Part shown: positions 28,827 through 39,000 of the stretch, in pieces | Position numbering within the stretch: position 1 is the first letter of the stretch | Layout: every line of letters starts with the position of its first letter | Origin: Micromonospora rubida | GTDB lineage: Bacteria > Actinomycetota > Actinomycetes > Mycobacteriales > Micromonosporaceae | Assembly: GCF_009908295.1 (NCBI RefSeq) | Contig: NZ_JAAALO010000007.1 | Coordinates: 279,007 to 343,006 of the forward strand | Reading direction: 5' to 3' | DNA length: 64,000 bases | Notes under the pieces: generated by a model | Databases searched by the model: none | What the model saw: only the letters and a program-made list of their open reading frames with translations | What the model was told of the DNA's origin: nothing | Made by a program: the position numbers and the translations under genes

Positions 28827-30446
28827 TCACAGCGGGATGTTGCCGTGCTTCTTGGCCGGACCGATGACCCGCTTGTCGGCCAGGGCGCGCAGTGCGCGGA
28901 CGACCGTGGGTCGGGTCTCCGACGGCAGGATCAGGTCGTCGACGCAGCCGTGCTCGGCGGCCCGGTAGGGCGTGAGCAGCTGGTCCTCGTACTGGTGGAC
29001 GAGGACCTGGCGCAACAGCGCGGGGTCGTCGGCCTGGGCGAGGATACGGTGGTGCAGCAGGGCGACCCCGCCCGCCGCGCCCATCACGCCGATCTGCGCG
29101 GTCGGCCAGGCGAAGCACAGGTCGGCGCCCAGCTCCCTGGATCCCATGACCGCGTACCCGCCGCCGAAGGCCCGCCGTACCACGATGGTGATCTTCGGTA
29201 CCGTCGCCTCGATGTAGGCGAACGCGAGTTTCGCGCCCCTGCGGATGATGCCCTGGTGCTCCTGGGCGGCACCGGGCAGGTAACCGGGCACGTCGACGAG
29301 GGTGAGCAGGGGGATGTTGAACGAGTCGCAGAAGCGGACGAACCGCGCGGCCTTCTCCGCTGCGTCGATGTCGATGGCGCCGGCCAGGTGCAGCGGCTGG
29401 TTGGCGACCACCCCCACCGGGACACCGTCGACGCGGGCGAAGCCGCAGATGATGTTGGGGGCGAAGTCGGGGTGCACCGGCAGCAGGTCGCCGTCGTCGA
29501 CGATCCGCCTGACCACCTCGTGCATGTCGAACGGGGTGGCGGCCCGATCGGGTACGAGCGCGTCGAGTTCCCGGTCGGCGTCGGTGGGCTCCAGCCGGGA
29601 CACCGGTGGCCAGCCGGGGGCCGGGTCGAGGTTGTTGGCCGGCAGGTAGGACAACAGGTCCCGGACGTAGTCGATGGCCTCGGCCTCGCTCGCGGCGGCG
29701 TAGTGGGCGTTCCCGCTCCGGGTGGCGTGCACCGTGGCGCCGCCCAGGGCCTCCATGCCCACCCGTTCCCCGGTCACCGCCCGGATGACGTCGGGGCCGG
29801 TGACGAACATGTGCGAGGTGTTCTCCACCATGACCACGAAGTCGGTGAACGCCGGGGTGTAGACGGCGCCGCCCGCGCAGACCCCCATGATGAGGGAGAT
29901 CTGCGGGATCACCCCGGAGGCGGTCACCATCCGACGGGCCACCTCGCCGTACGCGGCCAGGGCCAGCACCCCCTCCTCCACCCGGGCGCCGCTGGAGTCG
30001 TTGATGCCGACCACCGGGCAGCCGACGCGCAGGGCGTGGTCGAGGATCTTGCAGACCTTGGCGCCGAAGACCGCCCCCGCGCTACCGCCCCGGTGGGTCG
30101 CGTCGTGCGCGTAGACACACACCTGGCGGCCGTCGACCGTGCCGAGACCGGTGATGACACCGTCACCGGGCGGCTGCGGCCCGGCGTACCCCTCGACGTC
30201 CCGGCGGGCCAGCCGGTCGGTCTCCACGAACGAGTCGGGGTCGAGCAGCGCCAGGATCCGTTCCCGGGCGGTCATCCGGCCCCGGGCGGCCAGCCGGCGG
30301 GCGGCCCGGGGGGAGCCGGGCTGTTCCGCCTCGGCGCGTCGGCGGCGCAGCTCGGCCACCTTCTCGGCGGTGGTCGGGGCGCAGAGGTCGGCGACGGCGC
30401 CGGCCGGCCGGCCGTTGGCCCGGCCCGGCTCCACGGCGGCGGTCAT
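28827..30446 (-). CDS. acyl-CoA carboxylase beta subunit (carboxyltransferase, PccB/AccD-like)
   Basis: 539 aa, full length for the beta subunit of acetyl/propionyl-CoA carboxylases. Crotonase-fold signatures include GGSAGAVFGAKVCKILD and INDSSGARVEEGVLALAAYGEV in the N-terminal half, and LVDVPGYLPGAAQEHQGIIRRGAK with FGGGYAVMGSRELGAD in the C-terminal half. It transfers CO2 from biotin to an acyl-CoA. It needs a biotinylated alpha subunit that is not in the window, so it would share a housekeeping one. Being last in the core operon, it likely makes a malonyl-type extender for the PKS module. Specificity cannot be read reliably. Confidence 0.92.
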   Translation of the reverse strand: MTAAVEPGRANGRPAGAVADLCAPTTAEKVAELRRRRAEAEQPGSPRAARRLAARGRMTARERILALLDPDSFVETDRLARRDVEGYAGPQPPGDGVITGLGTVDGRQVCVYAHDATHRGGSAGAVFGAKVCKILDHALRVGCPVVGINDSSGARVEEGVLALAAYGEVARRMVTASGVIPQISLIMGVCAGGAVYTPAFTDFVVMVENTSHMFVTGPDVIRAVTGERVGMEALGGATVHATRSGNAHYAAASEAEAIDYVRDLLSYLPANNLDPAPGWPPVSRLEPTDADRELDALVPDRAATPFDMHEVVRRIVDDGDLLPVHPDFAPNIICGFARVDGVPVGVVANQPLHLAGAIDIDAAEKAARFVRFCDSFNIPLLTLVDVPGYLPGAAQEHQGIIRRGAKLAFAYIEATVPKITIVVRRAFGGGYAVMGSRELGADLCFAWPTAQIGVMGAAGGVALLHHRILAQADDPALLRQVLVHQYEDQLLTPYRAAEHGCVDDLILPSETRPTVVRALRALADKRVIGPAKKHGNIPL

Positions 30447-30471
30447 CGGCGGATGTCCGCGCTGCGCCGGG

Positions 30472-31704
30472 TCACTTGCGGGTGTCCTTGACGATCTCGC
30501 CGTCGCGGACGACGAGGACGACCCGGTCCGGGTCCCCGAACAGGTGCGGCTCGCTGAGCGGATCGAAGTCCACCGCGACGAGATCGGCCAGCTTGCCCAC
30601 CTCGACCGACCCGACCCGGTCGGCGACCCGCATGATGCGGGCGTTGACCGAGGTGGCGGAGACGATCGCCGCCATGGGCCCCAGGACGCGGGCCTTGAGT
30701 GCGAGCTCCAGTCCGCGGTGGTTCTGGTCCGGTCCGATCAGGTCGGAGCCGGATCCGACCAGCACGCCGGCCTCGCGGGCCAGCAGCATGGCGTCGATCA
30801 TGCGCTGTGCGGTGTCGCCGACCCGGTCCCGGAAGCTGGGAGCGAGTCCCTGCCGCGCGGAGTCGGTACGCATCGTCTCGGCGATGGCCAGGGTGGGCAC
30901 CAGGTGCACCCCGTGGGCACCCATCATCGCGGCGGTGGCCTCGTCGATGCCGGTTCCGTGTTCGACGCAGCCCACGCCCGCCTGGACGGCGTTGCGGATA
31001 CCGGCGCCGTTGTGGGCGTGCACGGTGACGTAGGTGTTGCGGGCGCGGGCCTCGGCGACGGCGACCGCGATCTCCTCGACGGTGTACTGGGTGTCCTCCA
31101 ACGAGTCGGACACCGAGATGACCCCGCCGGTGACGGCCATCTTCAGGAACGACGCGCCCTGCCGGAAGCACTCGCGGGCGGCTCGGCGGACCTCCTCGAC
31201 GCCGTCGGCGTTGGGGGTCATCCCGGTCAGGCCGCGTACCGACAGGGGCGACGGGCCCGCCGGGGCCAGCGGCGAACCCAGCCGGCCGTGACCGCCGGTC
31301 TGGGACAGCGCGACGGCGGCGGCCCAGATCCGGGGGCCGGGCACCAGCCCTCGTCGCACCGTACGCAGCACCCCGAGGTCGAGGCCGCCACAGTCACGGA
31401 TCGTGGTGAACCCGGCGTTCACGGTCTCGCGCAGGTTGCGGAAGATGTCGGCGGCCCGTTCGGCCACCGACAGCTCCCCGTTGAGCACCGCGCGGACGTC
31501 GCTGGAGTAGCCCACGTGGGTGTGCGCGTCGATCAGCCCCGGCAGCAGGGTCAGCCCGCTCAGGTCGACCAGGTCGGCGCCGTCGGCCTGAACCCGGGCC
31601 CCCACCTGCGTGATCCGGTCGGCTTCGATCCGTACGGCCCGGTTGGTCACCGGTTCGTCGCCGAGCCCGTCGATGAGCGTGGCACCGGTCAACAGCATGG
31701 TCAT
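30472..31704 (-). CDS. metal-dependent amidohydrolase
   Basis: 410 aa, amidohydrolase superfamily with a TIM-barrel metal site. DAHTHVG (HxH, about 58-64), the likely carboxylated Lys in FLKMAVTGG (about 187), His in VHAHN (about 227) and VEHGTGID (about 246), and Asp in GSGSDL (about 316) form the expected set. It is close to the imidazolonepropionase/prolidase-like group. In this operon it may cleave an amide or carbamate in a biosynthetic intermediate or prodrug, or make a small precursor. The start is ATG 31704, which overlaps the PKS stop (ATGA); the much longer open frame upstream is an artefact. Confidence 0.88.
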   Translation of the reverse strand: MTMLLTGATLIDGLGDEPVTNRAVRIEADRITQVGARVQADGADLVDLSGLTLLPGLIDAHTHVGYSSDVRAVLNGELSVAERAADIFRNLRETVNAGFTTIRDCGGLDLGVLRTVRRGLVPGPRIWAAAVALSQTGGHGRLGSPLAPAGPSPLSVRGLTGMTPNADGVEEVRRAARECFRQGASFLKMAVTGGVISVSDSLEDTQYTVEEIAVAVAEARARNTYVTVHAHNGAGIRNAVQAGVGCVEHGTGIDEATAAMMGAHGVHLVPTLAIAETMRTDSARQGLAPSFRDRVGDTAQRMIDAMLLAREAGVLVGSGSDLIGPDQNHRGLELALKARVLGPMAAIVSATSVNARIMRVADRVGSVEVGKLADLVAVDFDPLSEPHLFGDPDRVVLVVRDGEIVKDTRK

Positions 31705-34700
31705 GGCACCAGGTCCTTCTGGGCGGGGTCGGGGGAAACGGCCGGCGTCGTGCCGGGACGGTCCGGACCGGCGTCCGGCGGCGCGGGCAGGACCCCGCCC
31801 CGGGCGAGGAAACCCAGCATCCGCGCGAACAACGCGGCGTCCAGCTCCGGTGGACGGGCCAGCTCGGCCGGCAGTGCCGACCAGACGTTGTCGCAGCGCA
31901 TCCGGGGCATGTCCCGGTCCGGGGTGTCGCCGAGCATCGCCATCAGCGGGGCGAGGTTGTTCGACGTCTCGTCGGCCTCGATCTGCTCGGTGAGCTGGTG
32001 GTGCCAGCGCTGCCAGTCGACGCTCGGCACCCGGTAGCCGCAGGTCCGCAGGTGGGTGAACATGTCGTTCCAGTCCAGCGGGTCGGGGTTGACGGTGTGG
32101 AAGGTGCCGCCGAGGGTCTCCGGTCGCAGGGACAGGGCGACCACGGTGCGCGCGACGTAGTCGACGCCGGCGGCGGCGAAGGCGTACCGGCGGGCGGGAG
32201 CCAGACCGAGGTCGAGGCAGCCCTGGATGACCTTGGTGACGTAGTCCTCCCGGTTGGTCGCGCCGGTGCGGCTGTCCCCGAGCACGGCACCGGCCCGGTA
32301 GACCGACACGGGCACGCCACGTTCCCGGGCGATGCCGACGAGACCCTCGGCGACCCACTTGCTCTGGCTGTACGCGGTGTCGTGGCCCACCGGCGGCGGC
32401 AGCGGGTCGTCCTCGTGGATCTGCCCGACGCCGGCGGCCACGGCTCCGGCGAGCACGGCCAGGGTGGAGATGTGGTGCACCGGCGTGGGCCGACCCCGGG
32501 CGGACAGTCGCAGGATCTCCTCGGTGCCGCGCACGTTCGTGGCCTTGAGGGACCGGTAGGGGCGCACGAAGTTGACCCAGGCGCCACAGTGGTAGATCGC
32601 GTCGACCTCGTCGGCGAGGGCGTCGAAGTCGGCCGGCGCCAGGCCGAGTCGGGGCCTGGCCAGGTCGGCGGGGACGACGCGCAGCCGGTGCGCGGATGGC
32701 ATCGGTAGACCGTAGGAGGTCAGGGTGGCGTGCAGGCGTTCGGTGCCCTCCTCGGGGTTGGTGGCCCGGACCAGGCAGACGATCTCGGCGCTGGTCTGCC
32801 GGGCCAGTTCGGCGCAGAGGAACGCGCCGACGAACCCGGTGGCACCGGTGAGCAGCACCACCCGAGGGGGCCCGGTGCGGGCCGACGCGCCCGCGTCGGG
32901 GGCGACCGCCGGGTCGAGGACGACCTCGGCGGTGAGGTCGGGGCCGCTGCCGTGCACCTCGATCAGCGGTCGCCCGGACACGGCGGCCTCGATCCGGGCG
33001 GCCAGACCGGCGACGGTGGGGCTGGCCAGGACGTCGCGGGCGGTGAGCTGGGGTGCGCCGAGACGGCGCAGCTCCCGGGCAGCCTGCGTGATCATCAGGG
33101 AGTGGGCGCCGCAGTCGAACAGGTCGTCGGTGACGCTGACGCGATCCACGCCGAGCAGGTCGCACCACACCCGCGCGACCTGGCGTTCCCGTTCGTCACG
33201 GGGGCCGAGATAGCCGTCGTCCGGTGCGTCGTCCGGATCGACGCCGCCGGAGGTCGAAGCGACGGAGGTGTCGGAGGTGTCGGCCGGTCCGGTGTCGGCA
33301 CCGACGGCGGTCGCCCCCGGCTCCACCCAGTACCGGCGGCGCTGGAACGGGTAGCCGGGCAGGCTGACCCGTCGGGCCGGCCGCGCGGCGTGCAGCGCCG
33401 GCCAGTCCACGCTCACCCCGGCCTGCCAGAGCCGGCCCACCGCGGCCATCAGGTGCGCGGTGTCCGGCAGCCGGTCGCGGGGGTGGCCCAGCGAGGCGAC
33501 CGCGGTCGGGGTGGGGGCGAGCCGCTGTCCGGGTACCAGCGCGGTCAGCGCCCGCCCGGGCCCGACCTCCAGCAGCACCCGGTCGGGCGTGGTCAGGACG
33601 GTCCGCAGCGCGTCGGCGAAGCGTACGGGTTGACGCAGGTGACGCGCCCAGTAGTGCGGGTCGGTGGCGTCCTCGGGGCGGATCCAGGTGCCGGTGACAC
33701 AGGAGACGAACGGGGTGTGCGGTGGACGCAGGTCGCACTCCTTCACCCGGGCGGTGAACTCATCGAGCATCGGTTCGACCAGCCAGGAATGGCTCGCCGC
33801 CGGCACGTTGAGCCGCCCGCAGTCCACGCCCCGGCCGGCCAGCAGCCGGTCGAGGGCGGCGACGTCGTCGTCCGGGCCGGCCACCACGGTCAGCTCCGGT
33901 GCGTTCACCGCCGCGATCGACAGCCGCTCGTCGAGCAGCTCCGTGACCTGCGCCTCGGGCAGCGGTACGGCGAGCATCCGGCCCGGGGCCATCCGGGCGA
34001 ACAACTCACCACGGGCGTAGGTGACGGCGAGCGCGTCGCCGAGGGTGAACACCCCGGACAGGCAGGCGGCGACGTACTCGCCGAGACTGTGGCCGAACAG
34101 GGCGACCGGCTCCACGCCCCAGGACATCCACAGCTTCGCCAGCGCGTATTCCACGGCGAACAGCGCGGGGACCACGCCGGGCCCCTCGGCGCGGCCGAGC
34201 GCGCGTCCCCGTCTCGACCCGCCACCGCCGCCCGGGAACAGCAGCGCGGTGAGGTCGACGTCGAGCCGGTCGCGGAGCAGGGCGGCGCAGCGGTCGATCT
34301 CCTCACGGAACACCGGCTGGCTGCGGTAGAGGTCGACACCCATGTCCCGGTGCTGGTTGCCGCCGCCGGGGAACATGAACACGGCCCGGTGGACGGTGTC
34401 CGGGGCGGCGCGGGTGACCAGCCGGTGCGGGTGCTCCCCCCGCAGCACGGCCACCAGGTCGGTCAGGTCGGCGCAGGCGGCGAACCGGCGTACCGGGAAG
34501 CCGCGCCGCCCGTCCTGGAGGGTGAAGGCGACGTCGGCCAGGTCGAGGTCCGGGTGGTCCTCCAGATGGTCGGCCAGCCGCCGGGTGGCGGCGTCGACGG
34601 CGGTGCGGCTGCGCGCGGACAGCGGCACCAGGTGCCAGCCGGTCGCGGGTGCCGTGCCGGCCGGGTCGGGGATGGGCGGTGGCTGCTCCAGGACCACGTG

Positions 34701-36023
34701 GGCGTTGGTGCCACCGACCCCGAAGGCGCTCACCCCGGCGCGGCGCGGTCCGGCACCGGCCGACCACTCGGTGACGCGGGTTGGCACGTAGAAGGGCGAC
34801 GTGTCCAGGTCGAGGTCGGGGTTGGGGGAGCGGAAGTTCCGCATGGGCGGGATCCGTCCGTGCTGTACGGCCAGGGCGGCGCGCATCAGGCCGGCGGCTC
34901 CGCCGGCGGCGTCGAGGTGGCCGATGTTGGCCTTGACGGAGCCGAGGGCGCAGAAGCCCCGCCGGGCGGTGCCGACGCGGAACGCCTGGGTGAGCGCGGC
35001 GACCTCGATCGGGTCGCCCACCCGGGTGGCGGTGCCGTGGGCCTCCAGGTAGCCGATGCTGCCCGGCGAGACCGCCGCCAGGGCGTGCGCGGCGGTGACG
35101 ACGCGGGCCTGCCCGTCAACGCTCGGTGCGGTGAAACCGGCCTTGACCGCGCCGTCGTTGTTGACCGCGCTGGCCCGGATCACCGCGTAGATGTGGTCCC
35201 GATCGGCCAGGGCGTCGGAGAGCCGGCGCAGCACCAGGGCCACGGCGCCGTTGCCCGGCACGGTCCCCTCGGCGTCGGCGTCGAAGGGCCGGCACTGCCC
35301 GTCGGGGCTGAACACCCCGCCGTAGGCGCGCGAGTAGCCGGCCTTCAGCGGCAGGTTGATCGCCACCCCGCCGGCGAGCGCCAGATCCGACTCGTAGGTC
35401 AACAGGGACTGGCAGGCCAGATGGGTGGCGACCAGGGAGGTCGAGCAGGCGGTCTGCACGGTGTACGCGGGGCCGTCCAGGTCGAGGAGGTACGCCACCC
35501 GGGTGGCCAGGAAGTCCTTGTCGTTGAAGATGCGGGCCAGGGGCGCCATCGCCGAACGTTGGAAGCGGGGGTTGGTGGCGAGGTTGGCCATCAGGTACTT
35601 GTTCATGAACATGCCGGCGAACACGCCGACGGCGCCGTCGACGCGGTCCGGCGTGTGGCCGCTGTCCTCCAGGGCCGCCCAGGCGGTCTCGCAGAAGACC
35701 CGCTGCTGCGGGTCCATCGTCTCGGCCTCGGCGGCGTTGTAGCCGAAGAACTCCGCGTCGAAGTGGTCGGCGTCGTCGATCACCGCGCCCGCCGGAACGT
35801 ACTCGGGGTCGGCGAGCAGGTGCGGGTCCACGCCGGCGGCGCGAAGTTCGTCGGGGGTGAAGCGGGTGATCGAGTCGACGCCGTCGAGCATGTTGGCCCA
35901 GAAGCCGGCGACGGTGTCGGCGCCGGGTACCCGGCAGGCCATGCCGATGATCGCGATCGGTTCGACCCCGTCGGGGGGACCGCCGTCCGGGGCGGTTCCG
36001 GTGCTGTCCAGGTGTGCGGTCAC
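31701..36023 (-). CDS. type I PKS module with reductive release, KS-AT-T-R
   Basis: 1440 aa. The KS (about 20-450) has its active Cys in QTACSTS (near 194) and His in EAHGTATR (near 328) and NIGHLDA (near 368). The AT (about 555-880) has GHSLGEY (Ser near 643) and an unusual AASH where malonyl ATs have HAFH and methylmalonyl ATs YASH. The carrier (Ser in GAHSLM, near 973) is followed by a C-terminal thioester reductase (about 1055-1430) with LLTGATGFVG and YSQSK. It would extend the peptide by one ketide unit without KR or DH, then release it with NAD(P)H as an aldehyde or alcohol. GTG start; AAGGAG lies inside the end of the preceding gene. Confidence 0.93.
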   Translation of the reverse strand: MTAHLDSTGTAPDGGPPDGVEPIAIIGMACRVPGADTVAGFWANMLDGVDSITRFTPDELRAAGVDPHLLADPEYVPAGAVIDDADHFDAEFFGYNAAEAETMDPQQRVFCETAWAALEDSGHTPDRVDGAVGVFAGMFMNKYLMANLATNPRFQRSAMAPLARIFNDKDFLATRVAYLLDLDGPAYTVQTACSTSLVATHLACQSLLTYESDLALAGGVAINLPLKAGYSRAYGGVFSPDGQCRPFDADAEGTVPGNGAVALVLRRLSDALADRDHIYAVIRASAVNNDGAVKAGFTAPSVDGQARVVTAAHALAAVSPGSIGYLEAHGTATRVGDPIEVAALTQAFRVGTARRGFCALGSVKANIGHLDAAGGAAGLMRAALAVQHGRIPPMRNFRSPNPDLDLDTSPFYVPTRVTEWSAGAGPRRAGVSAFGVGGTNAHVVLEQPPPIPDPAGTAPATGWHLVPLSARSRTAVDAATRRLADHLEDHPDLDLADVAFTLQDGRRGFPVRRFAACADLTDLVAVLRGEHPHRLVTRAAPDTVHRAVFMFPGGGNQHRDMGVDLYRSQPVFREEIDRCAALLRDRLDVDLTALLFPGGGGGSRRGRALGRAEGPGVVPALFAVEYALAKLWMSWGVEPVALFGHSLGEYVAACLSGVFTLGDALAVTYARGELFARMAPGRMLAVPLPEAQVTELLDERLSIAAVNAPELTVVAGPDDDVAALDRLLAGRGVDCGRLNVPAASHSWLVEPMLDEFTARVKECDLRPPHTPFVSCVTGTWIRPEDATDPHYWARHLRQPVRFADALRTVLTTPDRVLLEVGPGRALTALVPGQRLAPTPTAVASLGHPRDRLPDTAHLMAAVGRLWQAGVSVDWPALHAARPARRVSLPGYPFQRRRYWVEPGATAVGADTGPADTSDTSVASTSGGVDPDDAPDDGYLGPRDERERQVARVWCDLLGVDRVSVTDDLFDCGAHSLMITQAARELRRLGAPQLTARDVLASPTVAGLAARIEAAVSGRPLIEVHGSGPDLTAEVVLDPAVAPDAGASARTGPPRVVLLTGATGFVGAFLCAELARQTSAEIVCLVRATNPEEGTERLHATLTSYGLPMPSAHRLRVVPADLARPRLGLAPADFDALADEVDAIYHCGAWVNFVRPYRSLKATNVRGTEEILRLSARGRPTPVHHISTLAVLAGAVAAGVGQIHEDDPLPPPVGHDTAYSQSKWVAEGLVGIARERGVPVSVYRAGAVLGDSRTGATNREDYVTKVIQGCLDLGLAPARRYAFAAAGVDYVARTVVALSLRPETLGGTFHTVNPDPLDWNDMFTHLRTCGYRVPSVDWQRWHHQLTEQIEADETSNNLAPLMAMLGDTPDRDMPRMRCDNVWSALPAELARPPELDAALFARMLGFLARGGVLPAPPDAGPDRPGTTPAVSPDPAQKDLVP

Positions 36024-36029
36024 GGTCGG

Positions 36030-39000
36030 TCAGCTCCTTCGCGCCCGGCGCGAGACGGCGGCGGACAGGGCGGCGGCGCGTCGCCCGGCTGCCTGCTGGG
36101 CCCCGGCCAGCGTGTCGGGGCGGTCGCCGGTGGTGGCGCAGGCGGCCGCGAGCGCGCGCACCGACGGGTAGCGGAACAGGTCCACCAGGGACAACCCGGT
36201 CACGTCGCAGGCCAACAGCCGGGCCCTGGCCTGGACGGCCAGCAGCGAGTTGCCGCCGAGGTGGAAGAAGTTGTCGTCGAGGCCGACCCGGTCGCGGCCG
36301 AGCAGTTGAGCCCACACCTCGGCGATGGTCCGCTCGACGTCTGTCCGCGGAGCCAGGTAGCGGTCGGGCCCGGCGGTGTGCGGGTCGGGCAGCCGGTTGC
36401 GGTCGATCTTGCCGTTCGGGGTCAGCGGCAGCTCGTCGAGGACGGTGACGGTGGCCGGCACCATGTAGTCCGGCAGTGCGCGCGCCAGCGCGGCCCGGAG
36501 GGCCGCCGGGTCGGCCGCCGGGTCGCCGGCGTGGGCCGGCTGGCAGTAGGCGGCCAGGCTGCGGTGGGCGCCGTCACCGCGTAGGACGACCACGGCGGCA
36601 CGGACGTCCGGCTGGGCGGCCAGCACACTCTCGATCTCGCCGAGTTCGATGCGATGGCCGTGGATCTTTACCTGGTGGTCCAGCCGACCGAGGAACTCCA
36701 GCGTGCCGTCGGGGCGCCAACGGGCCAGGTCGCCGGTGCGGTACAGGCGGGAACCGTCGGCGGCGAACGGGTCGGGAACGAAGCGTTCCGCGGTCAGCGC
36801 GGGGCGGCCGTGGTAGCCACGGGTGACGCCCGGACCACCGAGCAGCAGTTCACCGGGCACGTTGACCGGAGTGGGCCGCAGGCCCGGGTCGACGACGTAG
36901 GCGCGTACGTCGGCCAGGGGGCGGCCGAGCGGCACGGTCGAGGCGACGGGCCGGTCACCGGTGACCCGCTGGGTGCTCGCCCACACGGTCGCCTCGGTCG
37001 GGCCGTACATGTTGTGCACGCCGCCGTTGACCAGGCCGGCGAGGTCGGCGCCGAGCGCGGCGGGCAGCGCCTCCCCGCCGACGAGCAGGCGGCGCAGGTC
37101 ACGCAGCGTCGCGCGGGTGTCGGGATCCTCGGCCAGCACACCGGCCAGCGACGGGGTGCACTGCAGGTGGGTGACGCGGTGGCGGCGCAGTTGCGCGGCG
37201 ACGGGCTCGTCGGCCAGCGCCACCCGACGGCGGTCCTCGCTGATGTCCCGGGCGGCCCGCAGGTGCGGCAGGGCGGCCAGGACGTGGTCGTGGTCGACCC
37301 CGAAGTCGATCAGGCAGGCGACCTCGTCCACCTCGATCGCCTTGAGCCGGTCCACCAGGTCCGCGGCGGCTTCGGGGGTGCCCAGCAGGGCGGCGGTGTC
37401 GAAGAACCGGTCGAAGGCCTGCTCGACCAGGGCGTCGAGTTCCTCCTCGGGCAGGGCGCGGAAGTCGCTGCTGCTGCCGGACACCGCGCCGAGACCGGAG
37501 AGCAGGTCGAAGGAGCTCTTCAGGTACCCGCACAGCGGCGCCCGGACCAGCTCGCGCACCTGCTCGGTGTCGGTGCCGAGGAAGGTGTGCAGCATCAGGG
37601 TGACGTGGCCGGAGCCGGCGTGGCCGGCCTCGCGCCAGGCCCTGCGGTAGATGGTGATCTTCTCGTCGAGTTGTTCGACCGAGTGGCCGAGCAGGTGGGT
37701 GAGCAGTCCGGCGCCGATCTCGCCGGCCATCCGGAAGGTGTCGGGGCTGCGCGCGCTGGTGACCCAGACGGGCAGTTCGGGCTGCACCGGTGGCGGGTAC
37801 ACGCGCACGCTGACGTGGTCGCCACCGGGACGTGGACGGCTGACCGTCCCGCCCCGCCAGAGCCGGCGCACCTCGTCGATGCCCGCCAGCATCAGGTTTT
37901 TCCGGTCGGCGTACCGCTCCGGAGCGAGGACGAAGTCGTTCGGTTGCCATCCGGAGGCGACCGATATGCCGACCCGCCCGCCGGAGAGGTTGTCCACCAC
38001 GGCCCACTCCTCGGCGACCCGGAGCGGGTCGTGCAGCGGTACGACGACACTGCCGGCCCGGATCCGCACCCGTTCGGTGATGGTGGCGATGGCGGCGGCG
38101 GCGACCGACGGGTTCGGGTAGAGCCCGCCGAAGTCGTGGAAGTGCCGTTCCGGGGTCCACACGGCGTGGAACCCGTTCCGGTCGGCGAAGCGGGCGCCCT
38201 CGACGAGTAGCCGGTACCGGTTGTCGGCGGCGCCGCCCCGGTCACCGCCGAAGTAGAAGAGGCTGAAGTCCATCGGCCGGGCCTGCACCTCGGCGGACAC
38301 CGGGGCGCCGGTGGCGGTCGCGGCGCCGGAGGTGGGTTCGTCGCCCCGGACGACGACCTCGAAGCCCCGGGTGAGGGTCCACAGCAGCTCCAGCACGGAG
38401 ATGTCGAAGGAGGCGCTGGTCACCGCCAGCCAGGTCGGCCCGACCGGGTCCCGGCCGCCGTCGGCGTCCGGCCCGAACTCGCGGTCCATCCCCGCGAAGA
38501 AGGTACTCACGTTGCGGTGGGTGACCAGCACACCCTTGGGGCGTCCGGTGGAGCCGGAGGTGTACATGACATAGGCCAGGTCGTCGGCGCTCCCCGGCCC
38601 GGCCGGTGCCGGGTCGGCTGGTGGGGTGCCGGGGGCGACGGTGGTGACCGGCAGGCCGCCCAGCCGGCCGGCGAGGCGGTCGGTGGTGACCACCACCCGG
38701 GTACCGGAGTCGGCGACCATGAAGGTGAGCCGGTCGGCCGGCAGGGCGGCATCCAGCGGCAGGTACGCTCCGCCGGCCTTGAGGATGGCCAGCAGGGTCA
38801 CCACCAGGTCGGTGCCGCGGTGCAGCAGGACACCGACCGGCACGTCCGCGCCGACGCCGTGGCCGCGCAACGTGGCGGCGAAGCGTTCGGCGCGCTCGTC
38901 GAGTTCGCGGTAGGTCAGCCCGGGCTGGTCGCCGGGGCCGGCGTCCCGCACGGCGACCCGGTCGGGGGTGCGCCGGGTCTGCGCGGCGATGAGGTCGTGG

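Noticed and set aside
37250..38260. The monooxygenase segment inside the 36030-40421 NRPS as a separate gene or assembly error
   Set aside because: The frame runs through both junctions without stop or shift, and the A domain motifs resume in order, as in MtaG-type proteins.
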